NCBI GenBank assembly: GCA_938016265.1
Contig: CALLWB010000093.1
Span: 1-64,000, forward strand
Direction of reading: 5' to 3'
Length of the DNA: 64,000 bases
Source: an uncultured Saprospiraceae bacterium
GTDB taxonomy: Bacteria > Bacteroidota > Bacteroidia > Chitinophagales > Saprospiraceae
Part shown: piece by piece, positions 19,220-28,364 of the stretch
Numbering within the stretch: the stretch's first letter is position 1
How the letters are laid out: each line of letters opens with the position of its first letter
Program-made: the position numbers and the translations under genes
Notes under the pieces: generated by a model
What the model was told of the DNA's origin: nothing
The model's database searches: none
Seen by the model: the letters and a program-made list of their open reading frames with translations, nothing else

Positions 19220-19717
19220 ATGGCTACCAATAAAAATATCGAAGAGATGATCAAGGAGGTAATTGTTATCTTCTCCGCTCACCTCGAATCTAACGGTTTG
19301 CGAAAAACGCCGGAACGCTTCGCAATACTTGAAGAAATCTATAGAAGGGATGATCACTTCGATGCAGAAGCCCTCTATATTCATATGAAAATGCAAAATT
19401 ACAGAGTTAGCCGGGCAACAGTCTACAATACCCTCGAATTATTAGTTTCCTGCGATCTTGTAAAAAAACACCAATTCGGCAAAAATCTTGCTCAATACGA
19501 AAAATCATACGGCTATAAACAACACGATCATATTATCTGTGTCGATTGTGGTAAAGTACTGGAGTTTTGCGACCCCCGTATTCAAAACATTAAAAGTATG
19601 GTGGGGGAGTTACTCCATTTCGAAATCACTCACCACTCTTTAAACCTTTATGGTAATTGTACCAAAGAAGCTTGTCCAGATAGACAAGGTAAGGGAATGA
19701 CAACTGCTTCAGAATAA
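19220..19717 (+). CDS. Fur family metal- or peroxide-responsive repressor
   Basis: A 165-residue winged-helix regulator of the Fur superfamily. The DNA-binding part contains GLRKTPERFAILEEIY and YRVSRATVYNTLELL. The dimer/metal domain contains QHDHIICVDCGKVLEFCD and NCTKEACPD, giving two CxxC-type pairs for structural zinc and the HDH regulatory metal site. Whether it senses iron, zinc or peroxide cannot be told from sequence. One base separates its stop from the STAS gene, and purA follows, so the three are likely one transcript. Confidence 0.88.
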   Translation: MATNKNIEEMIKEVIVIFSAHLESNGLRKTPERFAILEEIYRRDDHFDAEALYIHMKMQNYRVSRATVYNTLELLVSCDLVKKHQFGKNLAQYEKSYGYKQHDHIICVDCGKVLEFCDPRIQNIKSMVGELLHFEITHHSLNLYGNCTKEACPDRQGKGMTTASE

Positions 19718-19718
19718 T

Positions 19719-20105
19719 ATGGAATACAGCATAACCCAAAAAGAAAATAGTAGAATTTTAGCTGTCGATAACTTACTCAATGAGTACGAAAATCGAAGAA
19801 TATTGGATGAAATTGATGAGTTGATCCTGGATGAAAATATTCACTTTATTGTTGATCTTGGCCAAATGGATTATATAAATAGTACTGGGTTTAGTTTCCT
19901 AATTGCTATTCTGACAAAAACAAGAAATGCAGGCGGCGAAACAATTATCTGCAACATCAATGAGAAAATTTCCGAATTATTGGTGATGATGAAATTAAAA
20001 AATGTATTTACAGTTTGCGATACACTGGAAGAGTCAATTGAAAAACTAAAAGAGTCTACCGAAAAAATTGCAACAGAAAAAACGAAGGAGCTATTAGATG
20101 ATTAG
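19719..20105 (+). CDS. STAS-domain anti-sigma factor antagonist
   Basis: A 128-residue single STAS domain protein (SpoIIAA-like). The key segment DLGQMDYINSTGFSFLIAI contains the Ser that is phosphorylated by partner-switch kinases (S in INSTG). Such proteins release sigma factors or phosphatases from anti-sigma kinases; no kinase gene is visible nearby, so the partner is elsewhere. The C-terminal ~25 residues form a Lys/Glu-rich helix. The gene is translationally adjacent to the Fur gene (1-bp gap). Confidence 0.82.
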   Translation: MEYSITQKENSRILAVDNLLNEYENRRILDEIDELILDENIHFIVDLGQMDYINSTGFSFLIAILTKTRNAGGETIICNINEKISELLVMMKLKNVFTVCDTLEESIEKLKESTEKIATEKTKELLDD

Positions 20106-20159
20106 GTTTTCGCACCAAATAGACAGACTTATAGCTTATTACACTTAATAACTAAAAAA

Positions 20160-21443
20160 ATGGTTGATGTAATATTAGGACTTCAATGGGGAGACGAAGG
20201 AAAAGGCAAGATCGTTGATTATCTAGCCAACAATTATGATATCGTCGCTCGTTTTCAAGGAGGACCAAATGCTGGCCACACCTTAATTTTTGACGGAAAA
20301 AAATATGTTCTGCATACCGTTCCTTCTGGTATTTTTAGAGAAAACTTATTGAACCTCATCGGGAATGGCGTCGTCATCGATCCGACCACCCTCGAAAAGG
20401 AAATAGACGTGCTTAAAGCAGCAAACGTCTCCTACCAAAACAGATTGCTCGTTTCTAAGAAAGCACACCTGATTTTGCCAACTCATAGTTTGCTGGATGC
20501 CGCTTCAGAAGCCGCCAAAGGAAAAGAAAAAATTGGCTCCACCCTCAAGGGAATCGGCCCCACTTATATGGATAAAACAGGTAGAAATGGCCTGCGTGTT
20601 GGGGATATCCTTTCTCCTAATTTTAGAGAAAAATACGATACATTAAGAAATAAACACCTCAAGTTAGCGAAATTGTACCCGGAGGTAGATTTTGACCTAA
20701 AATCGAGAGAGGAAAAATGGTTTGCAAGCTTGGAAACATTAAAATCACTGGTAACCGTTGATGGAGAATATTACATCAATAAAGCCATAAAAGCAGGCAA
20801 AAAAGTACTGGCAGAAGGTGCTCAAGGTTCAATGCTCGATATTGACTTCGGTACTTATCCTTTTGTAACTTCCTCGAATACCATTTCCTCTGGTGTTTGC
20901 AATGGATTAGGTATTGCCCCAAGTCTTATAGGCGAAGTAATCGGTATAACTAAAGCTTATTGTACCAGAGTTGGCGGAGGCCCATTTCCTACAGAATTGT
21001 TTGATGAAGCTGGTGCAGAGTTGGCAAGAGTCGGACAAGAGTTTGGTGCGACAACTGGCCGTCCTAGACGATGTGGTTGGATAGATATTCCTGCGCTCAA
21101 ATACACGATAATGCTCAATGGCGTAACGCAATTGGTCATCACCAAAATTGACGTGATGAATGACTTCGATGAGGTCAAAGCTGCGGTAAGCTATAGGTAT
21201 GATGGTGGCGAACATGACACCCTTCCATTTGATATAAATGACAAAGAAATTATTCCAAAATATAAAACTTATCCTGGTTGGAATGCTTCCCTGGAAAATT
21301 GCTCAGAGTACGATCAGTTTCCAGACAAGGCAAGGTCTTATGTCGAGGAACTAGAAACACTTTTGGAAGTACCCATTACTATGGTGTCAACGGGACCAGA
21401 CCGAAAGAGCCTGATTATCAAAAATGCAATTGTAAACGCATAG
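20160..21443 (+). CDS. purA: Adenylosuccinate synthetase
   Basis: Cytosolic enzyme joining IMP and aspartate with GTP to make adenylosuccinate, the committed step to AMP. The 427-residue length is standard. The N-terminal signature LQWGDEGKGKIVDYL (P-loop and catalytic Asp) and GGPNAGHTL are intact. Later motifs include GIGPTYMDK, QGSMLDIDFGTYPFVTSSN and TTGRPRRCGWID. Located 54 bp after the STAS gene. Confidence 0.97.
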   Translation: MVDVILGLQWGDEGKGKIVDYLANNYDIVARFQGGPNAGHTLIFDGKKYVLHTVPSGIFRENLLNLIGNGVVIDPTTLEKEIDVLKAANVSYQNRLLVSKKAHLILPTHSLLDAASEAAKGKEKIGSTLKGIGPTYMDKTGRNGLRVGDILSPNFREKYDTLRNKHLKLAKLYPEVDFDLKSREEKWFASLETLKSLVTVDGEYYINKAIKAGKKVLAEGAQGSMLDIDFGTYPFVTSSNTISSGVCNGLGIAPSLIGEVIGITKAYCTRVGGGPFPTELFDEAGAELARVGQEFGATTGRPRRCGWIDIPALKYTIMLNGVTQLVITKIDVMNDFDEVKAAVSYRYDGGEHDTLPFDINDKEIIPKYKTYPGWNASLENCSEYDQFPDKARSYVEELETLLEVPITMVSTGPDRKSLIIKNAIVNA

Positions 21444-21457
21444 TTCGGTTAATAGGC

Positions 21458-21486
21458 GTAGAGGCGAATGATCATCCGCCCACTAC
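21458..21486. repeat. Near-perfect palindrome with GTAG/CTAC ends
   Basis: GGCGAATGATCATCCGCC at 21463-21480 is palindromic with one symmetrical mismatch and is flanked by GTAG and CTAC. It lies 14 bp after the purA stop. Similar GGCGAATnATnATTCGCC palindromes occur as intergenic repeats in many bacteria; a terminator or processing role is possible. Confidence 0.55.
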
Positions 21487-21548
21487 AATTGATTTTGTTG
21501 ATTAATGATTAAATGAAAGGAGTTTTGGTGAAATCGTCGCTCTACCCT

Positions 21549-21588
21549 CTACTTTACAGTTTTGCTTACGCAAAACAAATCGTTCTAC
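21549..21588. repeat. Dispersed palindromic intergenic repeat, copy A
   Basis: CTACTTTACAGTTTTGC, a 4-base loop, then GCAAAACAAATCGTTCTAC. The core is a perfect 7-bp inverted repeat (GTTTTGC/GCAAAAC at 21559-21576) and the outer ends are CTAC. It matches copies at 35696, 35844, 43473 and 57704. Confidence 0.7.
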
Positions 21589-21603
21589 AAAAACAATAAT
21601 ACT

Positions 21604-22392
21604 ATGGCAAAATTCACACAAGAAGGAATCGATCCAATCCTAGTCAATCGAATACTAGCATTTATCAATCGGGTAAGAGATGCCGAGTCCTTTGTTGCAC
21701 AGACCCCCGTCAATCCAACGGACCCCAGCGACAAGTGGGTAGGAGAGACAGTCGCTTCACGGATACTCGGAGTTCGAAATGCCATACCAGGCAGAAGACT
21801 CAAGGATTTAGCACAGCTAAGTGATATTCAAGGATTCGGTCAGGAAAAATTTGAAGATATGCTTCAGATATTTCAGGTAGATCCTTCAGAAGCGTTTCGA
21901 TTGGCAATGTACAATGGAGTGCTCCTAGAAAACTGGATATTGCTGCACGACACAACGACGATCACCCCAAAGGCTGAGTTTCTGGATACAGTTGACAATG
22001 AGTGCAATTTCAGAACGTATATTAGCCATGAACTCAAACGAATTTGCCAGGAGCGATTTCAAAATCAACAAGCAGCAAAATTGGCAGAAAGGACATTGGA
22101 TGGAAAGTACCTGGAGCGATTTGAAGATGCCCATTTGGGGTCGTATCCATTTGCCTTCTGGTTTTATAAAATAGATATGGACAATTGGTTTTCCTTTGAT
22201 ACCGTCCGAGCAAAAACGGAGGCATATTTGAGCACCTACATTGCTTCCAACCACCGATTAGAATTGCGGTTTTTCAAAGGATTTAACAACTCCAATATTT
22301 TGAATACGCCTCTGAATACTAAAGATTTGCCGGTTGTTGTCAACTATGCAGAGCAGAGTATTTCTATCTGGAGCGCTCAGCTCAATGACTAG
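21604..22392 (+). CDS. Hypothetical protein with helix-hairpin-helix-like segment
   Basis: A 262-residue soluble protein. The start is placed at the ATG at 21604, since the upstream TTG lies inside an intergenic repeat. Near residues 45-75 the segment SRILGVRNAIPGRRLKDLAQLSDI followed by QGFGQEKFEDML resembles a helix-hairpin-helix fold used for non-specific DNA contact. It has no signal peptide or membrane segment. The rest has no motif I recognise. It follows purA by 160 bp with repeats in between, so it is probably separately transcribed. Confidence 0.65.
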   Translation: MAKFTQEGIDPILVNRILAFINRVRDAESFVAQTPVNPTDPSDKWVGETVASRILGVRNAIPGRRLKDLAQLSDIQGFGQEKFEDMLQIFQVDPSEAFRLAMYNGVLLENWILLHDTTTITPKAEFLDTVDNECNFRTYISHELKRICQERFQNQQAAKLAERTLDGKYLERFEDAHLGSYPFAFWFYKIDMDNWFSFDTVRAKTEAYLSTYIASNHRLELRFFKGFNNSNILNTPLNTKDLPVVVNYAEQSISIWSAQLND

Positions 22393-22959
22393 CCCCAATT
22401 TTTAGGCAGAACTTGCGTGGTTAGTTGACCCGTGTCGGTTATTTCTGCTGTCATTGAATTAGATTTTTGAATAACGAAAAACTAGTATACATTTATCAGA
22501 ATTATTCGAATGAATACTCTTAATGAACACAAAGAAGTAGGAAATTAAAAATTTTCTTTCAAAAATGATGGTAACGAAATTTTGATTTCAGGTAACTTGT
22601 TATTGTACGCTTCTAACATTCGAATAGGTTCGCCTGTTCTATAAACTATGGTTTGCTCCAGAAAAAAATGAAATGGCCAATTGGAAAAATGCAAACAAAA
22701 AAATGAAGGGTGCTATTGTTATATTTTTAATAAATGGATGCAACCAAAACGATAGTCTACTAGTCTTAAGTTTAAATGCCCATTTTATTGTAGAGTTGTT
22801 CTTACCTAAAAATTGAAATTCAAAATAACTATTTTAAGCTTTTAACTGCTTCTAGTATTTATATTGACCATGCCCTTTCAATTGCAACAAGTATTTCTAA
22901 CATTTTTTTTTGTTCCAACCACCTAACAATTATCTCTTTACAAAAGAGCATAACAAAAA
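22393..22959. other. Gene-free AT-rich intergenic region
   Basis: A 567-bp stretch with stop codons in all frames and no convincing short gene, tRNA or hairpin. It probably contains the leader of the large surface protein gene that follows. Confidence 0.55.
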
Positions 22960-25900
22960 ATGAATACCATGCGAGCCCTAATTTTTAATGTACTATCGGT
23001 AGTTTCTTTTTTCTTTTTATTAATAAACCCCTCTACCATACAAGCTTCACATGTTATGGGAGGAAGCATTACCTACGAATGTCTTGGGAACAATGAATAC
23101 AAGGTTCAACTTAACCTCTACCAGGATTGTATTCAAACATTACCCAATCCCTCTGAATCGATCAATATTGCAGGTTGTGGCATCAGTACCTCAGTGACGC
23201 TAAATCTCGTAGGCAGTTTTACAGAAGTCTCTCCACTGTGTCCTGCTTCAATTGGGAGTAGTAGTTGCAATGGTGGACCATTATCAGGCGTAGAGCTAGG
23301 CGTTTATGAAGGAATAGTTACTCTTAATGATCCATGTCTTGCGTATATAGTGAGCTGGCAAACCTGCTGCAGACAATATTCCAATTATCAAGACATTTAT
23401 ATAGAAGCGCTGTTAAATAATGTGGAGACTCCCTGCAACAATTCTCCCATATTCAATAACGATCAACCTATTTTTGGCTGTGTCCAGGAATTGGTAAGCT
23501 ATAACCCTGGGGCAGTTGATCCTGATGGCGATGTACTTCTATTTCAAATTATAGATTGCAGGGATGCTGCAGGGAGTAGTATTCCTGGAGGCACACTTTC
23601 TTCCAGTATATCAATTGATAGCAATTCAGGTGCGATAAGTTTTACTCCGACTATCGTTCAAACAGAACCAATATGCATATTGGTAGAAGAATATCGTAAT
23701 GGAGTCAAAATTGGAGAAACCGTCCTGGATATCCAAATTGTTGTAATAAATTGCGGTAACACACCTCCTTCAGCTTCAGAGTTCTATCAAAATGGAATAA
23801 GCACTGGCGGGTTTAGTTATACGACCTGTCAAGGTTTTCCAATCTGTTTGGATATCCTTGGTGAAGATCTGGATGGTAACGATATTAACATGAGCCTCAA
23901 TGTTGAAATTGCAAGCGCTAGCTTTTCTGTTACAAACAACAACACTTCTATCCCTTCTGGTACCTTTTGCTGGACACCCGGTGTCGCAGATATAGGATCT
24001 CATTTTTTTACTGTAGAAGTAATGGACAATAATTGTCCAATCTTTGCAGTAAACACCTATACGTACACTATTAATGTATTGGGAAATTCTGCTTTACCTG
24101 TACTGGCAAGTGCAGATCAAACAATATGTACAGGAGAATCAGTAGTACTGAATGCGACAAACGCCACAAATGCACTATCTTATTCCTGGACGCCAACTAC
24201 AGGAGTGGCTAATCCTAGCTCAGCATCTACCACCGTTTCTCCAATTGCTACAACAACCTATACCGTCACCACCTTTCATTCTAATGGCTGTTTATCGCAA
24301 GATGAAGTAACTATTTTTGTAGATCCTGCTCCTATTGTTTCTGTTTTTCCAACAACGATAAATATTTGTGCAGGAGGATCTGCTGTACTTACTGCCACCA
24401 GCCAACCAGGCGCTATTTTTGAATGGTTCGAGGGAGCAACATCGTTAGGAGCTGGTCAGATCTCCGGGAATACCAGCACGATCAACGTTTTTCCTAATGC
24501 CACAACCTCCTACCATGTAGAAACAAGTACGCTTATCAATAACTGTGTGATCAAAGCTACAAGTTTTGTAATTGTAGGCACACCTCCATCAACCGCTGCT
24601 TGCATTAACATCTATGTAGCCCCCAATGCAACTGGAGATGGTTCAGCCAGCAATCCAACAGATTTAGCGACCGCTATCGAGATGTCAGGCTGTTCGGGAA
24701 GTCAAATAAAAATGGCACAAGGCCTGTATAATATTAATACTTTTTTGGAAATCCCAAGTTTTACAACACTCGAAGGCGGTTTTAATCCATCCACCTGGGA
24801 AAAATCAAGCACCCCTGGATTGACAACAATTAACCGAACATCCATTGGCAATGACGGTACATCAGCAGCCCCAGCACTCATCGCATTACTAGGCAATAGC
24901 GATACTGGATTCAGACTACAGGACATCACTATAACAACAGCAGACGGACCTGATGCAATTGGCGCTAAGCCAGCATTTTCAACCTACGCACTTTACTTAA
25001 CGAATTGTTCTACGTATGATATTGTAAGAACACAACTTTTACCTGGCACTGGCGGTGCAGGATTAGCTGGAGAAACACCTGTAACACCAGTAGCCAATGG
25101 GGAAAACGGACTTATTGGACTTGCAGGGCAGGATGATACAGATGACGCTGAACAGCATGGAGCAAGGGGAGGGGCCGGAGCAGGATTAGGTGGAGGCGAT
25201 AGAGGATGGGATTTACTGAATGGATGCACAATGGCTGATGCTACAGCAACTGTTTTTGGCGTATGCAATGCATGTGCTGCTGGTTGCGATGGAGTTGATG
25301 GTGGCGACGCTGCCAATTTTTTCTCTGGCAGTGGAGGGGGCGCTGGTGGCGGTGGTGGACAAGAGGATAGAAATGGAGGGAGTGGTGGTTTTGGAGGTGT
25401 AGTACCACAAGGGCCAGGCTTTGGTGCAATTACAGCAAACAATACTTATGGAGGACCAAATACCTTAGGAGACTGCAAATCAGGACCTAATTGGGAAGGA
25501 ATAGAATCAAATTGTAATCCCAATAACCTTACTAGATTGAGTAATGAATCCGGAAGATGTGGACGCGATGGGGAGGATGGAGCCACTGGAGTAAACGGAA
25601 CAACAGGGGCTTCAGGGGCTATAGTCGGTTGTTTATTTGTTCCTGGCAGTCAAGGTACTGTTGGTGGTAGAGGTCAAGGTGGTCAGGGTGGATCTGGAGG
25701 AGGCGGTGGTGCAGGAGAAGCAGGAGGAGGCTGTACAGATGGAAGTGGCTCCTCTGGCGGTGGCGGTGGAGGTGGAGGTGAAGCAGGGTATGGTGGAACT
25801 GGTGGCTCTGGTGGCGGTGGTGCTTTCGGAGTTTTCCTGGTAGCAAATGGAGCTAACGGGAATTTGACTCAAAGCTGGATTCAAACTAGCCCTGGACCAG

Positions 25901-27327
25901 GAGGAATTGGTGGACTAGGAAGCACTGGAGGATTAGGCGGTGCCGGAGGAATTGGAGGAACTCCGTTATCCGCTGAAGTAGGTTTTGGAGGTAATGGCGG
26001 CCACGGTGGCAATGGTGGAAATGGCGGAGCTGGAGGCAATGGCGCAAACGGATTCGCTCAAGCCGTACAGATCTGTTCTGGAGCTGGACTTATTTTGCAA
26101 GAATCAAATTTTGACCTTTCACAAAGTCCAACGATCACAACAACTAACGTCACCTGCACAAATACAGATGTAACGTTTTCCAACTCTGTTTCTTCTACCT
26201 GGGATCTAGGAGCAGGAGCAACAAACCCTTTCCCCAGTGGAGCAATGGTGAATACACAATATTCCACCATTGGTAGAAAGGATATTCTGTATGGCAGCAA
26301 CTCCTACATAGGGTTTCATAATATTTCATTTGATGCGAATATTGTACCAGCGATCATTACAGATGCCCCTCAAATCGCATCAGATACTTTCGAACTAAGT
26401 CCTGGAGATCTTGCTAGCTTCCAATCTAGTTTGCCTGGCAGCAATTATGGATGGGATTTTGGTAATGCAATTTCGGGAGTTTATGTAGGACCTAGCTTCC
26501 AAAACATTGCGCCAACAGCGTTCAATATAACAAATCCAGCCGGCACCCCATACCTTATTACTCTAGGAATTGAGACTGATTGCTGTGGCTTTTCACCATT
26601 GGATTCTATTTGGCTGTATGTTCGTGAGGTAGAATTGGTGGTCAATACAAGAGTACTATTGGAAGGGCCGTTTGATTCGGCTACCGGCTTAATGACGGAC
26701 AATCTTCGGGCTTCCAACCTTCTTCCTTTGGAAGAGCCGTATTCGGCTCTTGGTTTTCAGCACTTGCTCAATGGGGGAGGAGAGATGATCGCTCCTAGCG
26801 TTCTTTTAGCAACTGGCCCGGACGCAATTGTAGATTGGATATTTGTTGAACTGAGGGATGGAACAAGCCTTACTCCAATGGCCACTAGATCCGCTTTACT
26901 GCAGGCAGATGGTTATATTGTAGACCTGGACGGCACATCAACTGTCTACTTCGATGGAGTGAGTCAAGGAAACTATTATGTGGTCATAAAACACCGAAAT
27001 CACCTCCGTATTATGTCTGCCAATCCGATTTCTCTGGACGCTGATGGCAGCACTTTATATGATTTTTCTGTGAATACGCCCACCATACCGCACTACGGAG
27101 AGCCACTTGGCGATATTCAAAAAACCTACCCTTCCGGCAGATTAGCCATGTATCAATCAGATTATGAACAATCAGGAGACATCACTGCCAGCGACCGCAG
27201 CATCGCTTGGAACAACAGAAATTTATCCGGCTACCTCCAGGAAGATTCCGATTTCAACGGGATCTGCGACGCCGCCGAACGCAGCGCCACTTGGAACAAT
27301 CGAAACAAATTCACAAGAGTTCCTTAA
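22960..27327 (+). CDS. Giant surface protein with Ig-like and Gly-rich regions and dockerin-like C-terminus
   Basis: A 1455-residue secreted protein. A signal peptide (1-29) is followed by SHVMGGSITYECLGNNEY, a start shared by many Bacteroidota adhesin-like proteins. Residues about 100-530 look like Ig/PKD-type beta domains with paired cysteines. Residues 690-1035 are Gly-rich, with dense GGxGG repeats. From residue 1226 (LLEGPFDSATGLM) comes a C-terminal module ending in two EF-hand-like loops, each followed by WNNRN. No T9SS sorting domain is seen. The same module ends the protein at the window's right edge. Likely an adhesin or matrix protein; function inferred. Confidence 0.82.
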   Translation: MNTMRALIFNVLSVVSFFFLLINPSTIQASHVMGGSITYECLGNNEYKVQLNLYQDCIQTLPNPSESINIAGCGISTSVTLNLVGSFTEVSPLCPASIGSSSCNGGPLSGVELGVYEGIVTLNDPCLAYIVSWQTCCRQYSNYQDIYIEALLNNVETPCNNSPIFNNDQPIFGCVQELVSYNPGAVDPDGDVLLFQIIDCRDAAGSSIPGGTLSSSISIDSNSGAISFTPTIVQTEPICILVEEYRNGVKIGETVLDIQIVVINCGNTPPSASEFYQNGISTGGFSYTTCQGFPICLDILGEDLDGNDINMSLNVEIASASFSVTNNNTSIPSGTFCWTPGVADIGSHFFTVEVMDNNCPIFAVNTYTYTINVLGNSALPVLASADQTICTGESVVLNATNATNALSYSWTPTTGVANPSSASTTVSPIATTTYTVTTFHSNGCLSQDEVTIFVDPAPIVSVFPTTINICAGGSAVLTATSQPGAIFEWFEGATSLGAGQISGNTSTINVFPNATTSYHVETSTLINNCVIKATSFVIVGTPPSTAACINIYVAPNATGDGSASNPTDLATAIEMSGCSGSQIKMAQGLYNINTFLEIPSFTTLEGGFNPSTWEKSSTPGLTTINRTSIGNDGTSAAPALIALLGNSDTGFRLQDITITTADGPDAIGAKPAFSTYALYLTNCSTYDIVRTQLLPGTGGAGLAGETPVTPVANGENGLIGLAGQDDTDDAEQHGARGGAGAGLGGGDRGWDLLNGCTMADATATVFGVCNACAAGCDGVDGGDAANFFSGSGGGAGGGGGQEDRNGGSGGFGGVVPQGPGFGAITANNTYGGPNTLGDCKSGPNWEGIESNCNPNNLTRLSNESGRCGRDGEDGATGVNGTTGASGAIVGCLFVPGSQGTVGGRGQGGQGGSGGGGGAGEAGGGCTDGSGSSGGGGGGGGEAGYGGTGGSGGGGAFGVFLVANGANGNLTQSWIQTSPGPGGIGGLGSTGGLGGAGGIGGTPLSAEVGFGGNGGHGGNGGNGGAGGNGANGFAQAVQICSGAGLILQESNFDLSQSPTITTTNVTCTNTDVTFSNSVSSTWDLGAGATNPFPSGAMVNTQYSTIGRKDILYGSNSYIGFHNISFDANIVPAIITDAPQIASDTFELSPGDLASFQSSLPGSNYGWDFGNAISGVYVGPSFQNIAPTAFNITNPAGTPYLITLGIETDCCGFSPLDSIWLYVREVELVVNTRVLLEGPFDSATGLMTDNLRASNLLPLEEPYSALGFQHLLNGGGEMIAPSVLLATGPDAIVDWIFVELRDGTSLTPMATRSALLQADGYIVDLDGTSTVYFDGVSQGNYYVVIKHRNHLRIMSANPISLDADGSTLYDFSVNTPTIPHYGEPLGDIQKTYPSGRLAMYQSDYEQSGDITASDRSIAWNNRNLSGYLQEDSDFNGICDAAERSATWNNRNKFTRVP
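25040..26060 (+). repeat. Gly-rich GGxGG coding repeat region
   Basis: About 1 kb within the surface protein gene, encoding irregular GGxGGxGG runs mixed with Asn, Ser and Ala. GC content is locally higher than in the flanks, and long spurious open frames appear in other frames. Such regions form flexible or polyglycine-II-like packing in other surface proteins. Confidence 0.75.
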
Positions 27328-27330
27328 TGA

Positions 27331-27426
27331 TAGAAGGTAGTTGGTAGAAGTATATGAGTTCCCTATTTTTCAAAGCAAAATAGGTGTTTACCTCAGTACT
27401 TTCTGCCTTCTACCAACTACTTTCTA
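27331..27426. repeat. Nested inverted repeat with inner hairpin
   Basis: Outer arms of 20 bp (27331-27350 and 27407-27426) are complementary with one mismatch, built on GTAGTTGGTAGAAG. Inside, CCTATTTT (27362-27369) pairs with AAAATAGG (27377-27384) over a 7-base loop. It starts 4 bp after the surface protein stop. It may act as a terminator or be a non-autonomous mobile repeat. Confidence 0.7.
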
Positions 27427-27554
27427 CCAATTATATACAACTTCTGGTCTCAAAAAGCGTTATATTGTGAGAAGTCAAGATTGCGACTGATTTTTTAACC
27501 TATTTTTTGTAAATTTATTTTGATTTTTCGCAGAATGGCCAAAACCAGGATTTG

Positions 27555-28346
27555 ATGTTGAATAGATTTTTTCCAATACTGATTTTTTTCCTGTTGCTTT
27601 CTTTTTGTTCTTTTGCGCAAGAAGAAGAGCAAAGTGGTTTTGCATCTACAGAACTGCCAACAGAATTTAAGAAAGAAATTACAATTGACCTTAGAATACA
27701 TTCTACAGGGTTTGGAGTAGGGGCAAATTATGGATTTATCAAGAAGGATAATTTCACGATGTTGCTTCATGCTAAATTGATCTCTTTAAAACACCATAGA
27801 GAAGTAAAGCAAAGTTTTGACTTTCCAGGACCTTCTACCAATTCGCCTAAAGCGTTTATCTATGGAAAACAAAACAATTTCTACGGTTTTCATTTGGGAA
27901 TAGGTGGGAAATCCTATCTGTCTCAGAAAGCAAAAAGAAGGGCAATTACAGTGGCTGTTAGTTATTCTGTAGGACCTAGTCTGGGAATTCTTAAACCATA
28001 TTATCTGGAGTTGATCCGTCTGGTAGACGGCACGACAGATTTCGAAATAGTATCCGAAGCTTATAGCGAAACCAACCGGGCAGAATTCCTTAGTCTCAAT
28101 GCGATTTACGGTTCATCAGGTTTCGGTTTCGGAATTGATGAATTGAAGTTTACCGGAGGCGGTTATTTGCAAGGTGCTCTTCACTTTGATTGGGGCGCAC
28201 ACCATCAGTTCATAAAAGGACTCGAAGCGGGGATAACGCTGGAGGCCTATGGGAAGAAAGTACCGATCATGATTCCCGATGTAACTGATAATAAAGCATT
28301 GTTTGTCAATTTGTACCTTGCCCTGCAATTTGGGAAAAGGTCATAA
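27555..28346 (+). CDS. Putative outer-membrane or secreted beta-rich protein
   Basis: A 263-residue protein, start placed at the ATG at 27555. A clear signal peptide (MLNRFFPILIFFLLLSFCSFAQ) ends in an Ala-Gln cleavage site typical of Bacteroidota. The body has alternating hydrophobic and polar residues and many Gly/Tyr/Phe residues (for example YGFHLGIGGKSYLSQ), and ends in VNLYLALQFGKRS, fitting a small outer-membrane barrel. No named family is recognised. It is 18 bp before lipA and may share its transcript. Confidence 0.68.
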   Translation: MLNRFFPILIFFLLLSFCSFAQEEEQSGFASTELPTEFKKEITIDLRIHSTGFGVGANYGFIKKDNFTMLLHAKLISLKHHREVKQSFDFPGPSTNSPKAFIYGKQNNFYGFHLGIGGKSYLSQKAKRRAITVAVSYSVGPSLGILKPYYLELIRLVDGTTDFEIVSEAYSETNRAEFLSLNAIYGSSGFGFGIDELKFTGGGYLQGALHFDWGAHHQFIKGLEAGITLEAYGKKVPIMIPDVTDNKALFVNLYLALQFGKRS

Positions 28347-28364
28347 TCCATTATTGAATATTTT

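Noticed and set aside
21562-21603. TTG start of the HhH protein
   Set aside because: These codons lie in the palindromic repeat; the ATG at 21604 gives a better N-terminus.
25619-25884. Several long frames on both strands in the Gly-rich region
   Set aside because: They arise from the GGx-coding composition and give low-complexity products; the surface protein frame is the real one.
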